This document shows positions 52,775 through 59,955 of a DNA stretch of 64,000 nucleotides, in pieces. Position 1 is the stretch's first letter, and each line of letters opens with the position of its first letter. The stretch is taken from positions 1-64,000 of the forward strand of contig MKTJ01000023.1 in the NCBI GenBank assembly GCA_001898225.1, read 5' to 3'. Origin of the DNA: Chloroflexi bacterium 54-19. Lineage in GTDB: Bacteria > Chloroflexota > Chloroflexia > Chloroheliales > Chloroheliaceae. The notes beneath the pieces were generated by a model that saw only the letters and a program-made list of their open reading frames with translations, was not told the DNA's origin and searched no databases. The translations under genes were made by a program, and so were the position numbers.

Positions 52775-54268
52775 CTAGGTCGTGGTTATTATTAACTGAG
52801 GCGGATTGAGCGGGCTTTCCTTTGAATAAAGGTAAAGCCCATCCCCCTCGCTTGAGTCCATTGCCAGCGTGAAAACCGTCCCAAGCTTGCTCTTTAATGC
52901 TGCCAGGTTTAAGGGAATGTCATAGACGGAATTTGGCACGGTGTGCGAAATTGAGCCAAGGACAGTTGAAGTTATGGCCGGGCGGTTGTAAAACGTCAGG
53001 CTACTTTCATCCCACCCGGTATCACTCGCCAGTTTTACGAACTGGGTATCGGTAGACCCCGCGCTGCTATCGTTAGTGGTGCCGACCCTCAATTTGACCG
53101 AAGTAACATTCTTTCCGGCCAAAGCCAGCGTATCAAATTTGAGATAAGAAACCTTGGTAGGGTCGCCGTCTACATTCAAGGTATTGCTGGCACCCAGGTT
53201 TGTAGACGGGGCGCTGCTATCGACGGCGCTATCCGCGACCGGCTTATACAGACCGGGGACCGGGTTTGCCGGGGTGGCAGTGGGGACCGGGGCCGCAGTT
53301 GGAGTTGGCGCAGGCGTGGGCGTGTTAACCGGCCCAGGCTGAGGCCCATTCTGCCAGACCCGCACATAATCAATTTCAAAGTTGCTGGGGAACTGGGTCT
53401 GGGCGTTCGGCGCGCCGGGCCAATCACCTCCGACTGCCAGGTTAGCTAAAAGGTACATTGGTTCTTTAGGAATGTTGGCGGTATCGGTAAAGCGCCGCCG
53501 TTCTACACCATCCACGTACCAGACGATAGCGTTCGGTTCCCAGTCTACGGCGTAGGTGTGCCAGTCCGCCGAAAAGTTGGGACCCTGCCAGCTAACTCCG
53601 TCATCCATTTCCACCCCGGCGCTGTTTTTATAATGGTAGTGCATGTGTAGAGTAGACGGGTCGTTACCGATGACCTCCATAATATCAATCTCTGGGAGCG
53701 AATTCATGGTCGCGGGCAAAAGCCATAAAGTCGGCCACAAGCCTGCCCCGCTAAGCACCTTGGCCCGGAATTCCACATAGCCATACTGGAAAACAAACTT
53801 GGGCGAGTTACCGCTATCATAGGTCTTTGGCCCGGTCGTGATAACCCCCGAAGTGTAATTATAAGCCCGGCCATTGGTGCCCTGGACGTGGCTCTGGCGG
53901 GCCTGAAGTTTGAGGGTGCCGTTATTTTCCAGCACGTTACCGGGCTGATACCACTCCAACTCGTTGTTGGTGACAATGGTGCAACCGTTGTTATCCCACC
54001 AGTAACAGGTTGTCCATTTGTTGGTGTCGATAGCTGAGCCATTGAACTCATCGCTAAAAACCAGGTTTAGGGACTGGGGCTGATTAAGAGCCATAGTTTG
54101 GGAATTCGCCGGATTTAAAGCGATAGAAGCGGGGTGGACCGGGTTGGTCGGGCCAAAGAAGGGTCTGGCCGCCTGGGATATGCCCGGATTGAGTGTCAAA
54201 AGAGTAAGAGTTAAAATTGATAAAATAGTAAGAAAATAATGAAATAATCCGCGCGGTAAAAGCCGCAT
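52775..54268 (-). CDS. Secreted GH16 enzyme with C-terminal DNRLRE/CBM-like domain (second paralog)
   Basis: 497 residues from ATG 54268, 5 nt after AGGAGG; a GTG at 54274 overlaps that site. The signal peptide covers about 1-33. The GH16 domain (about 65-310) has VFSDEFNGSAID and catalytic EIDIME (Glu193, Asp195, Glu198). A Pro/Thr/Ala linker of alternating PTP/ATP type (about 313-340) leads to a C-terminal domain (about 345-497) of the DNRLRE type, with YLKFD, WDESSLTFYNRP and YLYSKES, associated with carbohydrate binding on secreted enzymes. It is a paralog of the enzyme at 39031-40065. It should degrade or remodel beta-glucan outside the cell. Confidence 0.92.
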   Translation of the reverse strand: MRLLPRGLFHYFLTILSILTLTLLTLNPGISQAARPFFGPTNPVHPASIALNPANSQTMALNQPQSLNLVFSDEFNGSAIDTNKWTTCYWWDNNGCTIVTNNELEWYQPGNVLENNGTLKLQARQSHVQGTNGRAYNYTSGVITTGPKTYDSGNSPKFVFQYGYVEFRAKVLSGAGLWPTLWLLPATMNSLPEIDIMEVIGNDPSTLHMHYHYKNSAGVEMDDGVSWQGPNFSADWHTYAVDWEPNAIVWYVDGVERRRFTDTANIPKEPMYLLANLAVGGDWPGAPNAQTQFPSNFEIDYVRVWQNGPQPGPVNTPTPAPTPTAAPVPTATPANPVPGLYKPVADSAVDSSAPSTNLGASNTLNVDGDPTKVSYLKFDTLALAGKNVTSVKLRVGTTNDSSAGSTDTQFVKLASDTGWDESSLTFYNRPAITSTVLGSISHTVPNSVYDIPLNLAALKSKLGTVFTLAMDSSEGDGLYLYSKESPLNPPQLIITTT

Positions 54269-54909
54269 AAACACCTCCTCTGGTAAATTAACCGGGCCTA
54301 ACTGCCTGGGACCCGGTTAAAGACACGAAAACTGGTATGCTCAAATAAAGATAGATATGGTTTCTATCTCTACAAGAGAGCCTCGGAATGCAATAAACTT
54401 AATCCTGGAATAGACCTGTATAAAGGCAGCTAATCAATTCCACAACCCTTTACTTTGAGCAAAATCAAGTTATAGGTGGTTTGATTGTAGCAGATTAATT
54501 TTAACTTGTCAGGTTAAATCTTTTTCAGAATCGATAAATAAGAAAATTCTAATGTTCAAGTATATTAAAAATAGTTTTTATAATAAGAGCTTTTAATTCA
54601 AGGAGTATAAAGAAAATTATATTCCTGCTTACCCACCTCAAACAGGTAATTCTTTTTTAAAATTAAAAGGCAACTATTATTAATAGAATTTAATTCGAAC
54701 TTACAAATCATAAAATTTCTTATATATTCACCTGAATTTCCCGATTAATTGGGCCTTTTTACACCTTTCCAACCTGCTTCTTGACTATTGTAATCCATAA
54801 TATTAAGTAGTGAATAGAATATTATAAAGACTTTAAGGGTAGGCTCTCCAGGTGGCTTTAAAGCGATAAAAAAGTAAAAAGTTCATTTCTCAAAGGGGAG
54901 AATTGCACT
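54269..54909. promoter_or_regulatory. Long AT-rich intergenic region between two divergent secreted-protein genes
   Basis: 640 bp with no ORF of note. The part from about 54480 to 54840 is much more AT-rich than the rest of the window. It contains an imperfect inverted repeat (GGAGTATAA / TTATATTCC near 54603-54628) and several -10-like elements. It must contain the promoters of the GH16 gene (minus) and the L,D-transpeptidase gene (plus), and may bind a nucleoid protein or a silencer. Confidence 0.4.
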
Positions 54910-56088
54910 ATGAACGTTATAAAAGATAAAAGGTCCGGGGTCCCGGCCCAGTTTAAAATGCTGTCTATCGGCCTGGTCCTGCTGTTTTTCTTGCTGGAAC
55001 CTCTAAACTGGCAAGGTCAGGACGTAGCCAGGGCCGAGACTTCACCCCGTCTGCCCACACCATTTGACATGAGCGGGCTGGTAACGGCAACCACTTTACC
55101 GGCGGCTTCACCAAATCCTGACAAAGTTTATTTTCCCAACTACGGCCAATTTGTAGCCAACCCGCTCCTGCGCTTCTGGCGGGTAAACGGGAAATACCAG
55201 AGCTTTGGTGGCCCGATGGCACGGGTAGGCCGGGATAGCGAAGGCCATACGGTCCAATATTTCGAGAAAATGGCCCTGGCCTATTACCCGGAGTTGGCCG
55301 GGACCACCTGGGAAATCCGGCCCTACGACATCGGGCGGAAATACCTGGAAACCTTAACGGGGGCCGTACAACAGGATTTCCCCTACGCCCCGGTCGCGCC
55401 GGTTTCTAACACCTCCACTCGCCACTATTTTCCTCAAACCGGCCATACCCTTAGCGCAGGGTTTTTTACTCTCTACAACCGTTCGGGCGGGCTTTTCATC
55501 TGGGGGTATCCTTTAAGCGAGGAGTATTCCAAAACCTTGTCCGACGGCAAAGTCTATACTGTCCAGCTTTTCGAACGGGGCCGGATGGCCTGGCGGGCTG
55601 ATATTGGCCCGGTTATAGACCCCCACTTTGGCACCAATATGGCGAACCTTTTAGGGGCAAACACGGCGGTCGAATTGAACGAAGGGCAGGCGCCAGATTA
55701 CTCCACCTGGGACTGGGAACACTGGGTAGACATTAACCTGTCACGCCAAAACGAAACCTTCTATGAAGGTGATATACCGGTACGCACCAACCTGGTGACA
55801 ACCGGCAAGCCGGGCAATGCTACTCCTACCGGCACTTACCACATTATCCGCCGGGTCTATAACGAGCACATGGTTGGCGGCAGTATCGGCGCGGGTGACT
55901 ATTACGATTTATATGATGTGTTATACACCCAGTACTTTACCGGCCAGGGGCATGCCCTTCATTACGCCTGGTGGCGGAGCGTTTTTGGGGTAACCGGCAG
56001 CCACGGCTGCGTGAACCAGGATTACGACTCGTCGCTCTTTGCCTGGAACTGGCTTACCATCGGGAGCCGGGTCAGCATCCATTATTAG
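54910..56088 (+). CDS. Secreted L,D-transpeptidase (YkuD domain)
   Basis: 392 residues. A hydrophobic segment (about 15-32) acts as signal or anchor. The middle part (about 75-240) contains repeated modules with YFPNYGQFV / YFPQTGHTL and WGYPLSEEY ... VQLFERGRM, seen in Chloroflexota surface proteins and probably a binding module. The C-terminal YkuD domain ends with the catalytic motif SHGCVN (His365, Gly366, Cys367). The enzyme cross-links peptidoglycan stem peptides or anchors proteins to the wall outside the cell. The ATG follows an AAGGGGAG site. A strong terminator follows. Confidence 0.92.
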   Translation: MNVIKDKRSGVPAQFKMLSIGLVLLFFLLEPLNWQGQDVARAETSPRLPTPFDMSGLVTATTLPAASPNPDKVYFPNYGQFVANPLLRFWRVNGKYQSFGGPMARVGRDSEGHTVQYFEKMALAYYPELAGTTWEIRPYDIGRKYLETLTGAVQQDFPYAPVAPVSNTSTRHYFPQTGHTLSAGFFTLYNRSGGLFIWGYPLSEEYSKTLSDGKVYTVQLFERGRMAWRADIGPVIDPHFGTNMANLLGANTAVELNEGQAPDYSTWDWEHWVDINLSRQNETFYEGDIPVRTNLVTTGKPGNATPTGTYHIIRRVYNEHMVGGSIGAGDYYDLYDVLYTQYFTGQGHALHYAWWRSVFGVTGSHGCVNQDYDSSLFAWNWLTIGSRVSIHY

Positions 56089-56122
56089 CAGGGTCCGGTC
56101 AAGGGTGTAAGATTAAATAAAA

Positions 56123-56160
56123 AAGGCCCCTGGTCCGGGTTGGACGGGGGCCTTAATAAT
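56123..56160. terminator. Bidirectional intrinsic terminator between convergent genes
   Basis: AAGGCCCC (56123-56130) pairs with GGGGCCTT (56147-56154). A-rich sequence precedes it and TAATAATAAATT follows, so it can stop the L,D-transpeptidase transcript on plus and the UspA transcript on minus. Confidence 0.8.
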
Positions 56161-56171
56161 AAATTGAAAGA

Positions 56172-57176
56172 CTAGGAGAGGACAGGAATTTCCAGGGCAC
56201 GCGGTTTCCACCCCTGGTATCCTTTTTTGATATGTACCAGCAATACCGGGCAGGCCCCTTTGCGCAGTATTTCGTCGGCCACGCTGCCCAACAGAATTTG
56301 GCCTACCCCGCCCCTGGCATGGGTAGCCAGCGCGATAAGGAACGGTTCCTCCTCCTTGGCCCACTCCACCAATCTTTCTGCCGGGTCGCCGGTTAAAACT
56401 TCGGTCTCAAAAGTTACATTTTTCCAGTTAGCTACCACTTTCTCTTTAAGCTGGGCCAGGTAGTGAGCCGCTTCTTCCAGGCGGTAGTGTAACTCCTCGG
56501 ATTGCTCCCCATCCGGGTGGAGTATTTCCATAACCGGCGCGTCAAGCAAGATTGGCTGGACCGGCTTAACCACCCGGATAAGCTTTACGCCAGCCCCTAA
56601 TTTTTCGGCCAGACGGCAGGCCGGTTCGAGGGCTGCTTCCGAAACTGCCTCGCCATCAAGGGGCACCGCTATCGTAAGCGGGAGTTGGCCGGAACTAATC
56701 GGCTCGGAAGCCGATGTATCCTCTTTGTGGGCCTCCACCAGGTCGGGACGCAACACAATTACCGGCAAATTAGAATTACGCAAAACCTGCCGAGTTACCC
56801 CATCTAACAATAGTTGGGTAAATCCAGCCAACCCGTGGGTTGTCATCACAATCAAGCTCCCACCCTCAGCCTGCGCTATCTCCGGGATTTCATAGGTGAA
56901 GTTGCCTCGGCTTACCATTACCTCCACCCGGTCGGGGGTGAAGGCGGGGTATTTGGCCGGGTTGGTCAGGTCTGCCCTGACCTTTTCCAGGTAAGGTAGG
57001 GGCAACAAATGAGCCGGGTTTTCCTCGGCAAACGCTGCTTCCAATTCAACCGGGAGAACGGTTACCCGCAAGAGCAATAATCGGGTGCCGGTAAACTTTG
57101 CCAGTTTTATAGCCAGGGGCAGGGCTGTTTCGGCCAGAGTTGAGCCATCTAAGGGTACAACTATTTTGCCTTCCAT
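56172..57176 (-). CDS. Tandem universal stress protein (two UspA domains)
   Basis: 334 residues from ATG 57176; a GTG 9 nt upstream is an alternative start. Two UspA domains (about 1-150 and 168-334) each begin with a VPLDGS or VPLDGEAVSEAALE strand-helix. Each ends with an ATP-binding-type pattern, GVTRQVLRNSNLPVIV in the first and GSVADEILRKGACPVLLV in the second, so both may bind nucleotide. Such proteins accumulate in starvation, oxidative or energy stress. It is followed upstream by a DksA-like gene and a kinase-like gene on the same strand, forming a probable stress group. Confidence 0.93.
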   Translation of the reverse strand: MEGKIVVPLDGSTLAETALPLAIKLAKFTGTRLLLLRVTVLPVELEAAFAEENPAHLLPLPYLEKVRADLTNPAKYPAFTPDRVEVMVSRGNFTYEIPEIAQAEGGSLIVMTTHGLAGFTQLLLDGVTRQVLRNSNLPVIVLRPDLVEAHKEDTSASEPISSGQLPLTIAVPLDGEAVSEAALEPACRLAEKLGAGVKLIRVVKPVQPILLDAPVMEILHPDGEQSEELHYRLEEAAHYLAQLKEKVVANWKNVTFETEVLTGDPAERLVEWAKEEEPFLIALATHARGGVGQILLGSVADEILRKGACPVLLVHIKKGYQGWKPRALEIPVLS

Positions 57177-57226
57177 AGCAACCACTTCTTTCGTGACCTT
57201 GTTATAAAGCTTCTTGACGCGAAAAT

Positions 57227-57583
57227 TTAAACCCTATTTATTAATTCTTCTTCTTCGACTAACCGGGTGGCCCAGGGCAAGGCTTGCAGCCGTTCAAGCG
57301 GAATTGGTTTGCCGGAGACTACCGAATAACCGTATTTGCCTTCCTCTAACAACTGTAAGGCCCGCTCCACTTCCCTGAGTTCGTACTGGAGATAATCTCT
57401 TTCGACCAGGTTCCGTTCTTGCTCGAATAAATCGCTGGCAACTTCGGGGTCCAGGGGACCTTCCTGGGACTGGTCGAGAACATTCTCGGAAACTTCCTGC
57501 GAGTTCTTTTCAAGCTCTTTTAATATGTGGGCTTTTTCCTTTAGCAGGATTGCTTTGAATTCCTGGAGTTTTTCGTCAGTCAT
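57227..57583 (-). CDS. DksA/TraR-family protein without zinc-finger cysteines
   Basis: 118 residues from ATG 57583, with AAGGTGA about 6 nt upstream. A long N-terminal coiled coil (KAILLKEKAHILKELEKNS) is followed by a globular part with the family signature GKYGYSVVSGKPIPLERLQALPWATR. In typical DksA/TraR proteins this segment carries the zinc-binding Cys; here all are replaced (Ser, Val, Leu). The fold may be kept without zinc. Acidic residues are present in the coiled-coil region, where DksA tips enter the RNA polymerase channel, so an RNA polymerase role is possible but unproven. Confidence 0.85.
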   Translation of the reverse strand: MTDEKLQEFKAILLKEKAHILKELEKNSQEVSENVLDQSQEGPLDPEVASDLFEQERNLVERDYLQYELREVERALQLLEEGKYGYSVVSGKPIPLERLQALPWATRLVEEEELINRV

Positions 57584-57657
57584 AATTTCACCTTTACCCC
57601 ATTGTAAAGACAAGTTTTAAAATAGCCTTTTACCAGGGTGCAATCGCCCGGCCTTTT

Positions 57658-58608
57658 TCAGTGGGTCTGCTCGTTTTGGCTTCTAACTTTACGCAAATGA
57701 AACCAATCTAGCAGGGCCTGGCGGCTAATCCTTATAACGTTATGGTCGATTACTTTCCCCTTAAGTTCTCCCCGGTAGACCGCCTTGCGAAGCACATCCT
57801 GGTCAAGCCAGAGCAAATGAGCGGCTTCCTCGAGGGTATAACTATCCTGTTCCACCAACCGGTTATAGCTTCGATGAACTTCCAGGGCATCAGCTTTCTT
57901 ATAGGACGCCTCGAATTGCTGGACAAATTTATAGATGGAGTCCGTTATTGCCGGTAGGGATACATTTGCGGTGTTTATAACCAGGTGATAAAAGGCCGGG
58001 TCTGTGCAATCGGGGCCGTAAAATTGGCGGATATAGGCTTGCTGCTGCTGGTCGTGGTCTTTAATATAAATCTCCGCCTCGGGGTTGGTAATCTTCTCGG
58101 TATAGGCCAGGCGCTCGATCCGGTCTTCCACGGGCCCTACAATTCGCAGGTTCAGGACTTGCGGCCAGTTTTTGAGGACAAAATTGGCACCCAGGTCCAG
58201 GAAGATAACCTGCCCCTGTTCGGCCACCTCCCTGATAATGTTATCAATCAATTTTTGATAACCGCTCCTGGCTAATTCTTCTACCGTTTCTTTTTTCAAA
58301 GTAGGGCGTTTAGGCGTTGTGCTATTCTCCGGTCTATAACCGTAACCAAAATTCATCTGTTCGGGTACCAACACTTCGCTGAGGAAAAAATCCTGGGGAG
58401 TATGCGTTAGCTCTACCAATTTTGGCAGCACTTTTAAGTCAAAATTGACAAAATCGTCAAAGCCGAGGCCCAGTTTCTGGCAGGCCGCCCGGATAAATTG
58501 CTCATCAACCAACCTTAATTTTAGCTTTCGGGCCAAATAGCGGGCTATCTCACGGCCCCCGCTGCCCTCTTCCTGGGAAATCGTTATAATGTTGTTAAGG
58601 TTACTCAT
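57658..58608 (-). CDS. Cytidylate kinase-like protein with C-terminal helix-turn-helix
   Basis: 316 residues from ATG 58608, with GTGAGG 9 nt upstream. The N-terminal domain (about 1-235) is of the cytidylate-kinase-like type, with P-loop-like SQEEGSGGREIARYLARKL (10-28), followed by VDEQFIRAA and a middle part with LDLGANFVL, LRIVGPVEDRIERL and YHLVINT. The C-terminal 60 residues (TLEEAAHLLWLDQDVLRKAVYRG...) look like an excisionase/MerR-type helix-turn-helix. The fusion suggests a DNA-binding or regulatory role rather than housekeeping nucleotide synthesis. Confidence 0.82.
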   Translation of the reverse strand: MSNLNNIITISQEEGSGGREIARYLARKLKLRLVDEQFIRAACQKLGLGFDDFVNFDLKVLPKLVELTHTPQDFFLSEVLVPEQMNFGYGYRPENSTTPKRPTLKKETVEELARSGYQKLIDNIIREVAEQGQVIFLDLGANFVLKNWPQVLNLRIVGPVEDRIERLAYTEKITNPEAEIYIKDHDQQQQAYIRQFYGPDCTDPAFYHLVINTANVSLPAITDSIYKFVQQFEASYKKADALEVHRSYNRLVEQDSYTLEEAAHLLWLDQDVLRKAVYRGELKGKVIDHNVIRISRQALLDWFHLRKVRSQNEQTH

Positions 58609-59084
58609 AAGATTCAACCTCACTTCCCGAAAGCTAATGCCTTCAAAGGACACCGATGTCCTTTATCTGGTTTAATTCTAACTAATTCTCGTAAAAAACA
58701 AGATTTAACCGGGTAGCAGAATTATTAACATCGGTTGCTACGGGAATAATTAAATAGCTTCGCGCCGGTCAATTCCTTTTGATTAGTCAGACCGTTGGAA
58801 AAGTCGAGGTTCACTTGAGGTCCAGAACTATTTGGGGGCGGCAAATTTACGGAATTTGAGTTGGAATTTGTTGTCTCCGGCAAGGTGTTTTAAATTCACT
58901 TTTGTTAACCTCCTGTTACCTTTATTTTAACTTTGGCTTGTTACCTTCTTTATATCAAAGCTAAACCAATAACGCGTTTATGAATATAGAAACAACCAAC
59001 CGGCACCTGACAGGGAACTATTCCCGTTCAGGAGCTTTTATTAAATATAACCTTATTAACCAGGAAGGGGAAGGAGGGCACCAA
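58609..59084. other. Intergenic region of the divergent kinase-like and small-protein genes
   Basis: About 475 bp. It holds the possible 23-residue ORF on the minus strand and presumably both promoters. No other gene, repeat or clear operator was seen. A longer reading of the plus-strand gene, starting at 58980, lacks a ribosome site. Confidence 0.35.
58828..58899 (-). CDS. Possible 23-residue small protein
   Basis: A GTG start at 58899 is preceded by a perfect AGGAGG about 9 nt upstream. The product has 23 residues: basic, with Lys/Phe alternation (LKFRKFAAPK at its end). It lies about 220 bp upstream of the cytidylate-kinase-like gene on the same strand and could be a leader peptide or small protein. 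Support is only the ribosome site. Confidence 0.35.
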   Translation of the reverse strand: MNLKHLAGDNKFQLKFRKFAAPK

Positions 59085-59315
59085 ATGTGGCAGAATAATA
59101 ATTCTTACCGGCGGCCTAATCCAGATATAGCAGCAGCCCTAAAAAACCTTGTGGAAGCAGGTTTTAACGAGAAGGAAATTGCCGCGTTCGCCCGTTTACG
59201 AGCCCGGTATGCCCAAATTCCCGACCATATCCAGGATTATCCGACCGTTTTAAGTAAACAAGAAATTACAAATTTAAGTTTCTATCGGTGGCTGGTCCAG
59301 AAGGGCCGCCTGTAA
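59085..59315 (+). CDS. Small hypothetical protein
   Basis: 76 residues from ATG 59085, 7 nt after GGAGG; an upstream in-frame ATG at 58980 has no ribosome site. The sequence has a polar N-terminus (WQNNNSYRRPNP), a helical core (AALKNLVEAGFNEKEIAAFARLR) and a Trp/Tyr-containing end. No known domain. The helical core could be a small helix-turn-helix-like unit (LVEAGFNEKEIAAF), but this is weak. It precedes another small gene on the same strand by 57 bp. Confidence 0.7.
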   Translation: MWQNNNSYRRPNPDIAAALKNLVEAGFNEKEIAAFARLRARYAQIPDHIQDYPTVLSKQEITNLSFYRWLVQKGRL

Positions 59316-59372
59316 CGCTATTTTTGTAAAAAACCAACAGGTGCATATTGAAATTGACAAGGAGGTCCAATT

Positions 59373-59633
59373 ATGCCCGTGTCACCAGAAAAACCGGTTA
59401 TCCATTTTGAAGACATTGAGTTGCCGAAGTTTAATGAACTGAACAACTCTCTACTCCTCCAGGGGCAAGTTTCGGCTTACGCCCAGGAAAGCTTAACCAC
59501 CCTGGCAACCCATCTTCGTAGCGCCCTGTTAATCGGAGAGACTACCAGTTTGCCGCTCAAGGTCCAGGCCCCGGCAATAGCCTGGTTACTTTATGCGCTA
59601 GCCGAAGACCTGCAAAATCTCGCCGATAAATAG
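59373..59633 (+). CDS. Small hypothetical protein
   Basis: 86 residues. The ATG follows AAGGAGG by about 8 nt. Mostly helical, with a LLLQGQVSAYAQESLTTLATHLRSALL segment (positions about 27-53) and a C-terminal helix. No Cys, no membrane segment, no recognised family. Probably co-transcribed with the preceding 76-residue gene. Confidence 0.7.
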   Translation: MPVSPEKPVIHFEDIELPKFNELNNSLLLQGQVSAYAQESLTTLATHLRSALLIGETTSLPLKVQAPAIAWLLYALAEDLQNLADK

Positions 59634-59716
59634 AATATATTTATCGGTGGAATGTCTCTAAACTTTATCCAGCCAACGGAACCTTCACTCAGCCTGATTG
59701 CGCCCGCATTTCCCGA

Positions 59717-59754
59717 ATAAAAACGCAAGGCCCCAGAAGGTTCTGGGGCCTTGC
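59717..59754 (-). terminator. Intrinsic terminator of the minus-strand structured RNA
   Basis: A perfect 14-bp inverted repeat at 59725-59754 (arms beginning GCAAGGCCCC, 2-nt loop) is followed on the minus strand by GTTTTTATT. It starts 4 nt after the closing stem of the 6S-like RNA and also lies about 200 bp after the serine hydrolase gene. Confidence 0.88.
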
Positions 59755-59937
59755 ACTCCGGAGGCAGGCTCACGTCCTTAACCGGGTCGAAATATGGTAG
59801 CCTTAACCCTTAACACCCCCGCAGTAGGGCCGGACCAGAACAGGCGATGGAATCTCAACCCCCGGTCTATGCGATAGACCGGGGCATCAGGGGACTGGAA
59901 GTTCGTTAACGTCAGGGCAACAGTCTGCCGCTCCGGG
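59755..59937 (-). ncRNA. ssrS: Structured RNA, candidate 6S RNA
   Basis: About 180 nt on the minus strand between the stop of the serine hydrolase (59956) and a strong terminator. The two ends pair: CCGGA and GGCAG (59936-59932, 59929-59925) with CTGCC and TCCGG (59767-59758), with a 2-nt bulge. ACG/UUAAC on the 5' side can extend this with GUUAA/CGU on the 3' side. A perfect 11-bp hairpin with a GCG loop lies at 59860-59884. The stretch CCAGTCCCCTGA resembles the 5' region of E. coli 6S RNA, and 6S RNAs are about 180-200 nt closed by end pairing. A -10-like TATTCT lies just upstream. A 3'-UTR element is the alternative. Confidence 0.5.
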
Positions 59938-59955
59938 GGATGCTAAAGAATAGGA

